Shown: positions 43,588 through 55,828 of the stretch, one piece after another
Layout: each line of letters begins with the position of its first letter
How positions within the stretch are numbered: position 1 is the first letter of the stretch
Assembly: GCA_030704615.1 (NCBI GenBank)
Contig: CM060732.1
Location: 73,885,053 to 73,949,052, forward strand
Reading direction: 5' to 3'
Length of the DNA: 64,000 bases
From: Takakia lepidozioides
Taxonomy: Eukaryota > Streptophyta > Takakiopsida > Takakiales > Takakiaceae
Notes under the pieces: generated by a model
The model's database searches: none
What the model saw: only the letters and a program-made list of their open reading frames with translations
What the model was told of the DNA's origin: nothing
Made by a program: the position numbers and the translations under genes

Positions 43588-44789
43588 ATCTATTTAGTAG
43601 CTATATTTAATTTTCTCTAGAAAAACCTTTATAAAACCATAAACGAAGTGGCTATTAGTTACATCAGCTCTTGCCATACATAGTCTTTTTTATCTCTATA
43701 ATAACAACAGTACCATTAACTGATCGGATTGAATTTATTTTATTTTTAAATGAATATTATTTTTATAATTAGAAAATATATGAAGTGTGGTTTTTTTAAA
43801 GATATTCTGTTGTATTTTTTATTTAAAACATATAAAGAGATATTAATCTTTTTTTTTTAAACTCTTGTCGTAATTTATTGTCTTACTTCATCGTGAAGGG
43901 TTATTGCCTTCCATTTGGAAGGTAAATACCTTCTACTGGGTGTAACCAAGGCAACATGTGAGGGTTAAGTAGTCGGTTGATCCAATATCCTTTTTCTTAA
44001 AAACAAAGCTCAAGGAGCTGACGTTGCCTGAACTCAGCAAAAAGTATTGTCAAATCGCACGCCCACATTAAGTTATTATTTTGTTCATATTTTTTTTCAC
44101 ATAAAATATATTTCCAATCAAAATGAACATTGTTCTCAAAAATAGTACTGACCCTAGTAAATTTGGAATGCAACAAGTCTCCAAGAAGCTGTGAGTAGCT
44201 TATGGCTAGGTGTTGGCAGTGTAGGTGGCGAAGTATTTAGTTCAACTCTTAATGGATGTTTCGTGTACCCTGGCTAATGTAACCCTGGATTTGGGGTGAA
44301 ACCTGTGTCACATTGTTTCTTGTGTGACTCCTCTCTATACAATTTATATTTAATAAAAATTCGAGACCAATTGTAAGTTACATAGGAATTACACTCCTCT
44401 CCGTGCTATGACCAATGTAATCCCAGTAGAGTTACACTCTCTGTCCTGTAACCCAGTGTAGCCCCATAGAGTTTACTCTCCTATGTAATCCAGTGGCAAT
44501 AGAATTATACCCCCTTAAGTTCCATGTCACTCTCGAGATGGCTGCGGAAGATTTGACATGCCGGAAACCGGCGTACTATCCTGTGAGAAATCACACTTAT
44601 GCATCAAGTTCTTACATGGCTTCTAGTGTTCTCTAATTTTCTTTAAAATCGGTGTAGAGCCATATGGCATCGTAATGAAATACAATCAAGTGCTCAGAGA
44701 TGTAATTTCGAGCAGAAAATTCAACATTGAATACAAATAGTGCTACATAATGAAAATATACTCTCTACTTCACGCTCCATGCTGGAACC
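43588..44789. other. intergenic, no gene recognised
   Basis: Contains a decayed fragment like the SINE body (GGGTTATTGCCTTCC...GGAAGGT, 43899-43923). A stretch of TGTAACCC/GTAATCCCAG phrases at 44275-44500 is loosely repeated. Otherwise nothing is seen. Confidence 0.3.
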
Positions 44790-45180
44790 ATGAAGTGGAA
44801 TGCCCTCTGGCCGATTGGTTTGACTGGAAGACAATGGCCCCTGGTCTGGAAAGAGGTTTGGAGGCAGGACCGTGCTGCTAAAGTCTGTGCTTTCCTAGGG
44901 AAGATCACTAACAGAATCCTTCCTGTTGCTGCTCTATCACCCCAGAGTCCCCCTCATGCTTGCTTTGTCTTCTATCTGCTGAGGAATCAATTGAGCATTG
45001 CCTTCTCTTTTGCCCTCGGACGGTTCATGTTTGGGGGCTTGTCATTACTTTCTAATCTAGATGGGCCTCTCTCCGCTTGTTCAGTTGTGAACTCCTTTTG
45101 CTTAAATGGAGGCAAGATCTGGTCTTCCTGCCCTACATGGCGCTGTCTTAGAGAAGAATCTTTGCATGCCCAAGAAGGTA
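44790..45180 (+). pseudogene. LINE ORF2 C-terminal fragment (RT zinc-binding domain)
   Basis: The plus strand first reads VWKEVWRQDRAAKVCAFLGK and ITNRILPVAAL. After a one-base shift it continues HACLLCLLSAEESIEHCLLF and CPRTVHVWG, the C-x2-C...E-S-x-EHCLF-C-P pattern of the plant L1-type zf-RVT domain. It is frameshifted, lacks the reverse transcriptase, and is therefore a dead fragment, unrelated in position to the LINE at 59-62 kb. Confidence 0.6.
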
Positions 45181-45239
45181 AATTATCCACTCGTAAACCA
45201 CTGCCAAAAAAATTTGTTTGTATTTATGGTGCCGTTAAA

Positions 45240-45450
45240 AAGCAGAATTCATGGGGGTGCATTCCACATGGCAGAATGCACCCCATCAGCTCCCTCGGGT
45301 GCATTCCGAAATGCAGAATGCACCGGCACGGAAATATTTTTCAAATTTTGTGGCATTTCTTTACGCAGGGTAATGCCCCCTCGTGTGGGGCATTCCCGGA
45401 TTTTTGGGCCTTCACCTAGGGCTAAGGCCCTCAATGTTAGGCCCTTAAAT
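45240..45450. repeat. cluster of three short hairpins
   Basis: GGGTGCATTCC...GGCAGAATGCACCC (about 45253-45286) and GGGTGCATTCCG...GCAGAATGCACC (about 45298-45325) are adjacent stem-loops with nearly the same stem. AATGCCCC...GGGGCATT (about 45371-45400) is a third. A run of GGGCCTT/AAGGCCC motifs follows to 45449. This looks like a foldback or MITE remnant. Confidence 0.6.
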
Positions 45451-45818
45451 CATGCCTAATTGTGCAACGTTCCGCAAACACAACTACGATTCTTTTCTTT
45501 TTCAGGGTCTCATATTGATCTGTCGAATCCCATTCGGTGGATCCAGATGACGATCGCCTCGTTCGTCGCGTTCCGTCCTCGCTCGAGTAAAGAGCCGATT
45601 TGACCAGTATCCGTATGACCCCAATTATCGAAAATTGTAGAGTCCGCATCATGAAGAGATCCCATGAGTCTCAAATCTCTAATCTCTAATTCTAATCTCT
45701 CGCTATATTCTCTCATTTCTACTCACTGTACTAATTTAGCTATGGTCCTATTTGTTTTTGGGCCCTGGAGGGAGCCCCCTAAATACTAACTAAAATACTT
45801 ATTATATATATATATATA

Positions 45819-46222
45819 GTAGTAGGCAAGCAGCCTCTTATATAGGCCTGGAGGGGGTGATGGAGACCTTGAGAAGACCCTGTGAGGCGGTGGTGGGGCC
45901 TTCCGGAAGACCCTAGAGACACCTCCACGTGTCCTACCCTACCCCACCGTTTGACACGTTTTCACTAATTCTAACCCTACAAAACCTCTAATCCTAACCC
46001 ACCATTGGCCAATGGTGGGCCTATTTTTAACCTTCTATAAATAAAACAATCTCTCCCCTCTCTTTTTAGGTGTCCCTACAGCCGAGACCCACCCGTCTAC
46101 TCAAGAGCCCAGTTAGTCGTGCTAGCTAGTCACTCGCCGATTTTCTTTGATTGAAACTTGGGTTTACATATTAGCTCAAACAATCGAACTAACTCTCGCC
46201 CGGATGGTGCAACAATTTGGCG
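45819..46222 (+). repeat. putative LTR with following primer-binding-like site
   Basis: After a TATATA tract, the segment holds a promoter-like TATAAATAAA (46036-46045). It ends ...GATGGTGCAACA followed by ATTTGGCGACTGATTCGAAC (46214-46233), reminiscent of an LTR 3' CA end next to a TGGCG-type primer-binding site of gypsy elements. No gag follows because the MITE and intergenic sequence come next, so it would be a solo LTR or truncated copy. No second LTR was found, hence low confidence. Confidence 0.35.
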
Positions 46223-46354
46223 ACTGATTCGAACTTTTGGCCTCCCACCATTGGTCTATTCACATCAACAAACTGGATACACCACAGAGAAAAAGGCCAT
46301 ATAACACAACGTATCTTTGTGAGTGTTATGATAGTATCTCTGTCACTACACTAA

Positions 46355-46730
46355 GGGCCGCTTTACACTAGGGCCCAAGCCCAATAAAAATTGGGCCCAA
46401 TCTCTACCACTCTTGGGCTGGTCTTGGGCCAACTTCAACGGTCATGATGAAACGATCATGATCAAACAAAGATATTATTTTAATACCAAACTTCTTGGGC
46501 CAAAGAGTGGAGAGCTCCACTCCAGGAGGGTTCCTTTTTCTTGGGCTAGCCCAAGAAGCTGGCGCCACCGTGTTCTCCTTTGCGGTTTCTTTGCATTCTT
46601 TGCTATTCTGTTTTGTGAAAATGCTATGCTCTGTTGGGGGGCTAAAAACTTGTGCCATGTAGGTGCCATGTAGGCAAACGACCCACTTCCATTTTCTTGG
46701 GCTCGGGCCATAGTGTAAAGTCGTTGGGCC
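46355..46730. mobile_element. Tourist-like MITE, 376 bp, TAA target duplication
   Basis: The left end GGGCCGCTTTACACTA..GGGCCCAAGCCCAA and the right end, read in reverse complement as GGCCCAACGACTTTACACTA.GGCCCGAGCCCAAG, form an imperfect inverted repeat of about 35 bp (one 4-nt gap). The trinucleotide TAA flanks both sides (46352-46354 and 46731-46733), the PIF/Harbinger-type target duplication. No transposase is encoded. The interior is unassigned. Confidence 0.65.
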
Positions 46731-46733
46731 TAA

Positions 46734-47641
46734 TTTTCAGGCCTCCGCCAATGTGCATGTATCATGGACACTCATGTAGTTGTTTATTCAGTGTGCAGGT
46801 GCAGAGAAAAGAGCGCTCTACATAAACTGCACCTTCCAGCATTGCCTAACTAGCGGCCCTCATCACTAGAGAACATCAATATCAATTGGAGGTAGTGCAA
46901 AAATCAAAACCCTGAGTGTAAAGCTAACAAGCTGACCTCAAAACAATCTCGTAATTTACGAGTGAGGTCATTAGTGACACTACTAGCCACTTATTTGTTT
47001 ATGGAAGGAAGTGTAACATCCAATAAATGTACAAAGCCTACCTTTGCACCCAATGGTAGTCTGAAGAGGATTGAATATCTACCTCCAGATAACTATAACA
47101 AAACAACACAAAATGAATCAGGGCAATCCAAGTCTTTTCTCTAAAACATGTTATCCTAACCTATCCCCTAGTGACATGCATACAATTACTATCAAGGAAT
47201 CCGCCCAAGATGGACAGCTAACCACAAATTGCCAGCCACCATTCTACTTTTCCTGTAAACTTCAACAATGCTTGGAATAAATAATGACTGAGAGCAGTGA
47301 TTAAAAATGTCACCCCATTCACATATACATTGGGTCTTGTAAACAACTGCATTTTGGTACACCAACTACCTCATGCACTCCTGTCATGAGAAAGATCTGA
47401 GCACATATGACATACTGCATCATATGGGATGAACTTTCTCCAATGCTTTGTGCGTGTATTTCTACAATTTCTGACAGATAAAGTCTATTTCCTCCTTATT
47501 GCCACACACAAACATATGCTGGAAACCACCTTGGTATGCTTTTTATGCCACTACGACACTGTCTCCACACTGTGTTGGTGTAGAACAAGACCCAAGAATC
47601 ATAAATCCTGATCCAGCCAACTGAGTATGAACCTCGTGAAC
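46734..47641. other. intergenic and 3' flank of the E2 gene
   Basis: No domain was recognised. The part nearest 47641 probably contains the 3' UTR of the minus-strand E2 gene. Confidence 0.35.
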
Positions 47642-50600
47642 TCAGCCATGAGTATCCAGGGTAAGTAATGGCAATAGCATTATGCTTGCAAAGACTGCAA
47701 CTAATAAAGCTGTTAGCCAGAATGGGAACTTGTCCGGTGGGTTGTGTTTCCGCCCTTTTACCTCTGCCTCCCTTCCACTAACAGATGCAGCTGGTGGCAC
47801 TACTTGTGGAACCGAAGAAGCTAATGGGGGCAAGTCATCATCCACCTCCTGGTGACCCTGCTTGGCAGCAGCTTGCTCCTTTGTTCTCTGCCTCTCCAAA
47901 TGCTTCTCAACATATTCTGGAAACATCTTGCGAAATATGGCACTGCAAGCCATGGGAAAAGGTCATTCAGTCGTCATTGATCAGTCCACTTTCCATCTGT
48001 TCTTGCCTCCACTTGTTCTTTGTTTCAATCAGTTTTATTGCACTTTCAGAGGATTAAGACTGCATACCTCTGAGACACCAAACCTGCCTATGTTTCTCTG
48101 TGCTTGCAGTTGTTGGTTAAATGTTGGCACTGTCGGCCTATTTAGATGGAAACAGTTGGTGCTTGTATTCAATTCACCATCACCTTCCTCAAACATTGAA
48201 AAAGGTCACTGTTGTCAGCACCTCTGCCAACTGAAGTTAACCTGGATACCTTTTCCCATGTAAATAGCAGGAGGGAAGGGGGAGAGAGGGAGGACCTACC
48301 TCTTACAATTGTAAGCAAGTGAGACCTGAGCCAAGCGTTGCTTCTCCTCAGCACTGGTCGAGACACTGCCTGTTGTGGGTGTATTGTCCATCTGCACTCA
48401 GTGCCCAAACTGTTGTTCTTATATCCCGCCCCCCAATTGAATCCACCAATTTAACGTGGAGGGATACAATCAATCATTATCACAGTGACGGTAGGTGTTG
48501 CAGCCTATTGAGTGGGTAGGACTTGGGTTCCTCAGTTTACAAGGCGTTTCAGTCTCAGTTAGGACTCTCAGTAACAGGATCTAGGAAAGAAAGATATGGA
48601 GACAAATGAGGGCATTTAACAAACCGGCGAGGGAGAGGAGACAGGGATTGGCAAAAACAAAGAAGGGGCTTGGATGAAACACGAGGGACGAGCAGGAGCT
48701 GCTGAGGAGGGGCACTGGAGGGTTGCCGGGGAAGGGTTAACAGGTCCCTGGCACAATACGGCTGAACATGATGTGGTCTCATGGAACACAAGGATGGCAG
48801 GATATGCTCAGCCAAGGTGTGGTAGGGAGGCTCTGGAGATCTATAGCAAATGATATTAGAAGGCCCAACAAAGTCACCTTCACTGGCATTCACTTGGAAG
48901 TGCTAGTCCACTCTCCCTACTAATCTACAATGCCGGAATTGCAGGAAGAAAGACACTGTTGGAAGCAAAGAAGCTGGACTTGCATGAAAGGAGAAAGCAG
49001 AAATCTGCAAAGAAGAGAAGCCACCTTTGCACGCAACTTGATCTTTAATGGAAATCTAATGGGGTTGGCATCCATCAGTTATGCACCGACACAAGTGGGC
49101 CTAACTTTTCGTGTAGGCTATGGGTTTCAGTTAATAAAGCACTAACTATTGGCTTATCAAACTGTAAGTGGGGCCCTGCCCTAATCAATGCAGCCTGTAT
49201 CCAGAATTTGCAGCAAAACACATTGCTAATCAATACACAAAACTCCTCACGATTTGACGATGTTCACAGCAAGCTAAAGCAACAGGCCAAGAGACATGAA
49301 TGTACCATGAAAGAAAGAAGGCCAGTGAGGATGCTGCATTCACACACCCACAATACACAACTCAGTGGCCCTGCCAACCATACAGATAAGCCAGACCAGC
49401 AAACCTGTGAACAACCATCATAGAGTCATTTGCTACAATCCAAGAAAATGAAAACCAGATAGCACAGAAACTGGTACCTGGAGACGGACCACATGGGATT
49501 CCATGTCTCAGGATGAACTGCCCACCATCACCACCACAAATCAAATTCCCTTGCTCAGTTTCTCACCAAACACTGTATGATAAGTGGCATGTAGAAACGT
49601 GGCATTCCTTATTCTTCATGAACTTCAAATATTTACATTAAAGCACATTTGTCGGCCATGACAAGGTTCCAGAATGAATATGGTGGACAGCCTCAAATTT
49701 CGTTTCAAATGTTTGTCATTAGAAAGAAGTACAGATTTCTGACTTTCATTACCCAACCTGTAAGAAGGAAATTCAACAGATATGCCCTGTCATCCCTTCA
49801 AAAGAGTCAAGAAACAGATGCTGTGCAGAAACACACAAAAGGGGGAAAGAGGGGTAAAAGTGACGTACAATCACTCATGGACATGCAGATCCTCTTGTGA
49901 GTTGCAAACCTCCCATTTGGTGTAATCATGCTGCCCCCACCCTCATGCCTTATCAAAAACAGCCACAGTCTGGATGAATTGGTGCATCTGATTGCTGCCT
50001 CCGATTCCTCTCTTACTCCCACCCTCTGATCTCTAAACATAAGCAGCATTGCAGGTAACAGGAGAATCACAGTATATGTGTCAAGGCACTGTACCTGATA
50101 CCAGGAGGCTTGTAGGGGTACTCAGCTGGAAATTTGACCTTGCCGTGGTACACTCCATCTGCACATTCTCACTTCGTCACCCATTCAACATGCAAGCTGG
50201 GAGATGCATCTCTCAAAAGCTGCTAATGAGGATTATTGTCATCTATACAATGACCAAAAACTTTCTACTATGAACCTCCCCTGTATATACAACTTAAACA
50301 CAAATCCTAAGCACCTGCGTGTGTTTGGAAAGAAAAGAGCGGCAGAGCACATTTCATTGCCTCCCCTATCACTTAAGAGGTTCACAGCAAGCTTGCGCTA
50401 AAATATTTAAGAAATCTGCATCACAACCAACACAAATACAACCACAACCAGTCTTGGGCCAGACCTTCGAATGGTGTGCCCTTGCTTCCTTCCAAAACAT
50501 AATCTGCACACAGCGAGATGATACAAAGGCCTGTGAGAGGACAAGGGCCTCCATGGGACCAACACAACACAAGAAAATGTATTGAAACTATCCTTCAGGA

Positions 50601-52777
50601 GGGCTTTCTGAGGAATGTGAAGTTTTGCGTAATCGTGCTTCTCTCAATCATATCTCCCAAAATTTGCTCTAGAGGAGCTTCCACTAGCTGTATAATTCAT
50701 CTAACTTTTACATATAATTTGGCCCCCATCACATGTATATGCTAGCAGATTGTCCTAAGAGCAATGGGGCACATTACTTACGCCACTCCAAGATGTCAGC
50801 TGGGGATGGGCGTGCCAATACGTGTGGAACGGGCTCCTATTAACACAAGGACAAACAAAAAGAAGTCATTCCCAGGTGCTATAGAATTGGTATCTTATGG
50901 AAGAGTGTAGCAAGAAGTGTGACTTATCCCTTCATTTTTGGGCTTGGGCAAAATGGCATAGAGACCTCATCAGAGACTCTACACATGGGGGGGTGCCAGT
51001 CTGTCATTGATTTCTGGCCAGAGGAATATACTCCACTTTTCTTTAAGATATCCCCTCCATAGTAACGAGTACAGTTAGGGTCATCAAGGCTGAAATACAT
51101 GTGGTCCTTTGCTAAGGAACCCCATTAGATAGAAGCTATTAAGTACAGAAAATGAGGGAATGCCAAACCATAACTGCTGTTGAATTTTAAACTACATGTT
51201 AAAAAAAAAAAATCTCTTCTCCCCCACCCTCCTGGTTTTTGGTTAAAGACCACCAAAGTGTTTCCACCATAGAGGAGTGGTCAATGCAAGCTCGCGAGTA
51301 GATGATATTTCTCCATAGAAAACCATACAGGTGGTGGGCAAGATGAGTTGGAAACTCTTGCCCCTTCAAATCTGGGTTGATAGGGAAAGAGCACTCTTGA
51401 AGCAAAGAGAAATGAGGGAGAGAGAGAGGACAAGAGAAAGTAACCTACTTTATAACGCCTACCATGGGCCCTGAGGAAGTCGAACGGCAAGGAAGCCACA
51501 ACACCAAAATGTTGCTGGGCAGAGGAGGGGCAGGAAGGACACGCGTCTTGTAAGGCTAACCACTTTTGGAACAAAGTTGGGAACTCAACTCATAGACACA
51601 CTGAGTAATGCGCAAGTTCCTAAATGTTAAAAGGATGGAAAGAAGAAGTGTCACATATGCTGTAAGATCCAAGGAATCTGGACAGGCAAGCCATCTTTGA
51701 AGAAACTAGAATTATAGAAAAATGTCAATGGGGTACTTGTCCAGAAACCTAGCAGGATTACAGGAGCAAGCAGAACCTGGGGCACAGACAGCTACATATT
51801 TCCATCCAGAGAAGTATGGTCATATGGACACCACCATAACTAAATCCTCATCATTTTCAGCTCAAAGATTGTCACCAAACCTTCACTGGAAGAGGACTAG
51901 CACAACAAAATATCAACTGTGTTGATAGAAGGAAGGTGGCCTCTGTAAAAAGGTGAATGAAGGAATGAAGGAGAGGGGCTTGCATGTCCCTTCAGATAGT
52001 TCCCCATCCTCTCCAAAAATCCCAAGCTCCTGGGAACACTCGTTCAGTTGTTCACGATATAAAATACCCTGAAGCTACGCCAGCATGTGAAGGCTCAATT
52101 ATCCATCTTAGGATCTGCGAGAGCACGTGAACAAGCTTTGGTGACTTCGATATGTCGAGGTTGTAATCAGGTCATGTGCCTCGTTCACAATGGCCACAGC
52201 TGTAAGCCGCACACCACTAAACCTCCGCTGGACTTGTCAACGGGATTTACCATCTCCCCAAGTGCTCAAATTATGTTTCGGATTTAATGCTAGGGTTCAA
52301 ACAAGGGTGCATTCGAGCCCCATGACGCATGAGGGCAATTCCATGGATGGGGGAAGCTCCGCACGAGCTACAACCTAATACGAAGTTAGACGGAAATATG
52401 TGTGATCGAGAGCTATTCAGAAGCGAGTCACATTTATTAGAAGGGCCAATTCTTCCCAGCATACAATACCTGTTTCGCACCCGCAGTCACCTAAATTCCG
52501 CTCAACAACAAGTTCACACTGCCTTAATGTAGGCAGCTTGCAGACTTCCTTAATCATTTATCCGCTAACATGTCCTGTTTCTAACTTATGAATCTGAAGT
52601 TACACAGCACTCTAGTAGAGGTGAACGTAGTGTGTCAAGTCTTCAAGACAAAGGCACTGCGAAAGCCATGGGTGCAAAGCGTTGTAGCAGACAGATGTAT
52701 CAGGGAAGAGAATAGGATACCTTACACAACGATCTGAATTCCTTTTGAAGCCGCTGTACGCACGCTCGCTCTGCCAT
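47642..52777 (-). CDS. tail-anchored ER ubiquitin-conjugating enzyme E2, UBE2J2/UBC6 type (plant UBC32/33/34-like)
   Basis: Nine minus-strand exons join in phase into 245 residues: 52721-52777, 50782-50836, 50465-50503, 50095-50158, 49869-49930, 49478-49517, 49306-49333, 48300-48391, 47642-47942. Junctions are GT-AG. The protein begins MAERACVQRLQKEFRSLCK, continues LARPSPADILEW, FPAEYPYKPPGI and MITPNGRFATHKRICMSMSD, and its catalytic Cys is residue 87. TPNGRF takes the place of the HPN motif, as in Ubc6/UBE2J enzymes. HPETWNPMWSVS, ILTGLLSFM, TPTTGSVSTSAEEKQRLA and FRKMFPEYVEKH follow. The C-terminus is a linker plus one membrane helix (FWLTALLVAVFASIMLLPLL, about 218-238) that would anchor it in the ER with the E2 domain in the cytosol. 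The family works in ER-associated degradation, ubiquitinating misfolded membrane proteins with RING ligases. Plant UBC34 is about 237 residues. The 28-nt exon 49306-49333 is unusually small. Confidence 0.95.
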
Positions 52778-53115
52778 GATCGTGTGCCTTCCAGGCTTCG
52801 CCGTACAGCCCACGCACTCTTCAAAGTGAGACAGCGTAAGGAACACGATCTCTCTTAGTAGGCCACAAACGCTTAGCGGAGACTTTAGATCCACAAGACC
52901 GAAGAGAGAGGGCGAGAGAGGAGCGCCTGCCGAAGCCGGCCCGAATGAGAGCCTGGACCCCTTGCGGGTACTTGCCCTGTTCGGAGGTGGGCTCTGCCCG
53001 CGGACCCGACTAAACTCCACCAACTACACCACACTACACCACAACTTCAATTTACAAATGTTCTCGGGTAAAGAGAGTCTAATTGCCGTTATATTTGAAA
53101 TACAGAGAATGGTCT

Positions 53116-53400
53116 GCCACCTCACCTTACGGCATACAAAATTCAATACCGAGAAGGGTCCTAACTAAGAGCCACCTCACCTTACGGCATACAAAATTCA
53201 ATACCGAGAAGGGTCGTAACTAAGAGCCACCTCACCTTACGGCATACAAAATTCAATACCGAGAAGGGTCGTAACTAAGAGCCACCTCACCTTACGGCAT
53301 ACAAAATTCAATACCGAGAAGGGTCGTAACTAAGAGCCACCTCACCTTACGGCATACAGAATACAATGCGGAGAAAGATAGTAACTAAGAGCCACCTCAA
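53116..53400. repeat. 55-bp tandem repeat, five copies, upstream of the E2 gene
   Basis: Units begin GCCACCTCACC at 53116, 53171, 53226, 53281 and 53336, exactly 55 bp apart, with a partial sixth at 53391. Each holds TTACGGCATACA and ACCGAGAAGGGTCGTAAC. The first four are almost identical and the fifth is diverged. It lies about 340 bp upstream of the E2 start codon. Confidence 0.92.
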
Positions 53401-55461
53401 CTCACCTCACCGCTGTTGGGTAGGTTACAATAAAATTGTGGGGAAAGTTTTGCTTTAGGATGTCGAAGTTGATATTACGAACTCGTTCTTGAGCGCTCTC
53501 AGTGTTGTAATGTATAGGGGAAGGGCAGTTGACGAGGGCGGTAGGCCGAGTTCACAAGTTTGAAAACGGTGGAAGGGCCGAGTCAGCTGCCCTACATGCC
53601 CCCCCCCCCCGCCCCCCCAAAAAAAATTGTCATCTTATGTATTTCAAAAGGCCCTGGTGCCTAGGTGTCTTATCATTGCCTTGCGTAAGGTGCATCCTCC
53701 TGTTAGGATAAAAACTTGGAGCAGCGGACGAATGGCAAGTGATGGGAAGTATGAATGATGCATGTTTTTCAAGTTTTTGATTTTTACAGGGGACAAAATT
53801 TATTGTCTATAAGAATTGATCGCAACAATAGGTAATTTGATGGTGTGGTTTTTTTCAATGATTTATACAAACATGTGGGGTTAAGGACGAGTGTTGGTCT
53901 GGTAGTGGGTCCAGTCCTAGGTATGAACCCGGGTATTAACTATTGTATCGATCTACCCTATTAGTCGGGTCAAGTGTCAACCCGATCATTACCATGCAAT
54001 GCTCAAGGTTGCCTAGTAACCAATACTAGCTCTGTACCTAGGTCATGTCGTTCATCACATTGTGATATTAGATCTTAGGTTTGGGGTTTTTGGGGATATG
54101 TTTCGCATTTGTATTGGTATTGCAGTGGGATGCTTGAATAATGGATATCAATGGTAGAGGGAGATATTTTGGCACTCAAACTGATTTTATGAAGCTTCAC
54201 TACCACCACTGCCATTGTTGCACTTCATTGTGGACGGCCTCTTCTAACTTGCTAGCAAGATATTTTAATCCATTTTATTGGCTATACCATGACTTGGGTT
54301 GATACTAAGTGAAACCTGGGCTGATATCACTTAAGATGTATCTATCCATCAATGTGTTTCTCATCCCACGTGAATATAGTTATCGAGGATGGCGGTGGTT
54401 CATCCATTGAAGCATTGGATCGGGTCGGATCGGGTCGGATCCCAGCCGTCCATTCGACCGTCGAAGTGGCGGGTGATGACTAGAGGAGAGAGAGAGGTGC
54501 CATCCTGACCCTTGGTAGAAAAAACCACCCGTGTTTTTACTCCTTATGGTAAGTTGGGGGGTGAAAGTTGGTAAGCACGCCTTCTTTAGCAGCCCACAAC
54601 TCATCTTTGTCACCCCGCAAAGCCGGACTTTTTTTCGATTACTAGCAAGTAATTCTTAATGATACCATAAATTTCAGCGGCTTAATCTACATATACCGTT
54701 GGGGAACTCATGACACTATGGGACCAATCTCTATTTCCAAAGAAATTGGATTTCTTAGTCCCGATTGACCTATTCAACCATCAATAGATCACAGTGATAA
54801 AGGATAATGAGATCAATAGTATGTTTGGGAACAAAATGTGTTACACATTGCAATGGAGTAATTTGGATGAACATACACACGACATAAGACACAAGTCACT
54901 CTGGTATCGGGTGGTCAAGATATTGTCCTCCTTAATGAAGTTCAACTATGTTGAGGTAGGATGTGATACTAGTAGAAGTTTGTACATATATCTCCTCATT
55001 GGTATATGGAAGTTAGGTGACGTGTGAATGCTCATGTCTTGAGCATAACAATATATTTCATGTATTCTTTGGATATCTAGAGAACATGCTATGACAAAAC
55101 AAAATCTCTCCATAATGAACTAAAGATTAGATTGATCACTTCATACATAACCAAAATGTAGGAGATTAGTACAGTATTGTCAACTTCATGCCCAAATAAT
55201 TTGATGAGAATCTTGTTCAAGCCAGCCGTTCCTTGTACTCCTCTGTTGCATCTTCTTTTATATAGATAAGGTTTTTCGTGACTCACTACTGCTGTTGAAA
55301 TTCGAGTGCGACCATTTGCAGGAGGAGTACAAGAGCAACTACATAACATGAATTTAATCACACCAATCGTTTCTTGGAACTTCACTTTTGCATGGCAAGT
55401 TAACCGTCAACCCTACTAAGTTTCCCAACGGTGACTGTTCCTTTGTTTTCCAAAAATAGAA
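53401..55461. other. intergenic, no gene recognised
   Basis: Contains a C-rich run followed by A-run (53599-53627), a GGATCGGGTC triplet repeat (54418-54440), and AT-rich sequence. No protein domain was recognised on either strand. Confidence 0.35.
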
Positions 55462-55599
55462 ATGAGCAAAATTAGACAAAGGAACAAAAAGTTGGAAGAA
55501 GCTCAAGTTTTTTCGGAGACCTCAGAGACAGACTGCTCTCATATAAACTTGTTGAACATCTCCTTAAATCCCATTCTAATCTGCGCTTGCTCTCTCTCA

Positions 55600-55805
55600 G
55601 TGGGTGATTCGCAAGCAGCTAGTCATCTCTCACCATTGCAAGACCATTGCCGAGTGCTAGTGATATCAAAGCTAGCTGGGACATTCGAAATCTTCTCTCA
55701 GTGGGCGATTTACAGGCAGTTAGTCATCTCTCCTCCCCACTGCCAAGTGCTAGTGATCTACTTCTTATCTCAAAGCTAGATCGGACATCAGAAATCTTCT
55801 CTTAC
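55600..55805. repeat. ~95-bp direct duplication upstream of the BAH ORF
   Basis: CTCTCAGTGGGTGATTCGCA...AGTCATCTCTC...CCGAGTGCTAGTGATATC...GACATTCGAAATCTTC is followed by a second copy starting CTCTCAGTGGGCGATTTACA near 55694 and ending GACATCAGAAATCTTC near 55797. It probably lies in the 5' leader of the BAH gene. Confidence 0.7.
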
Positions 55806-55828
55806 GTTTGCTTTTGTTTGTTGGAAAA

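Noticed and set aside
53599-53627. Poly-C/poly-A run, and G or C runs at 59111-59132 and 62908-62924, as functional elements
   Set aside because: Homopolymers of this length are prone to sequencing or assembly error and no context supports a role.
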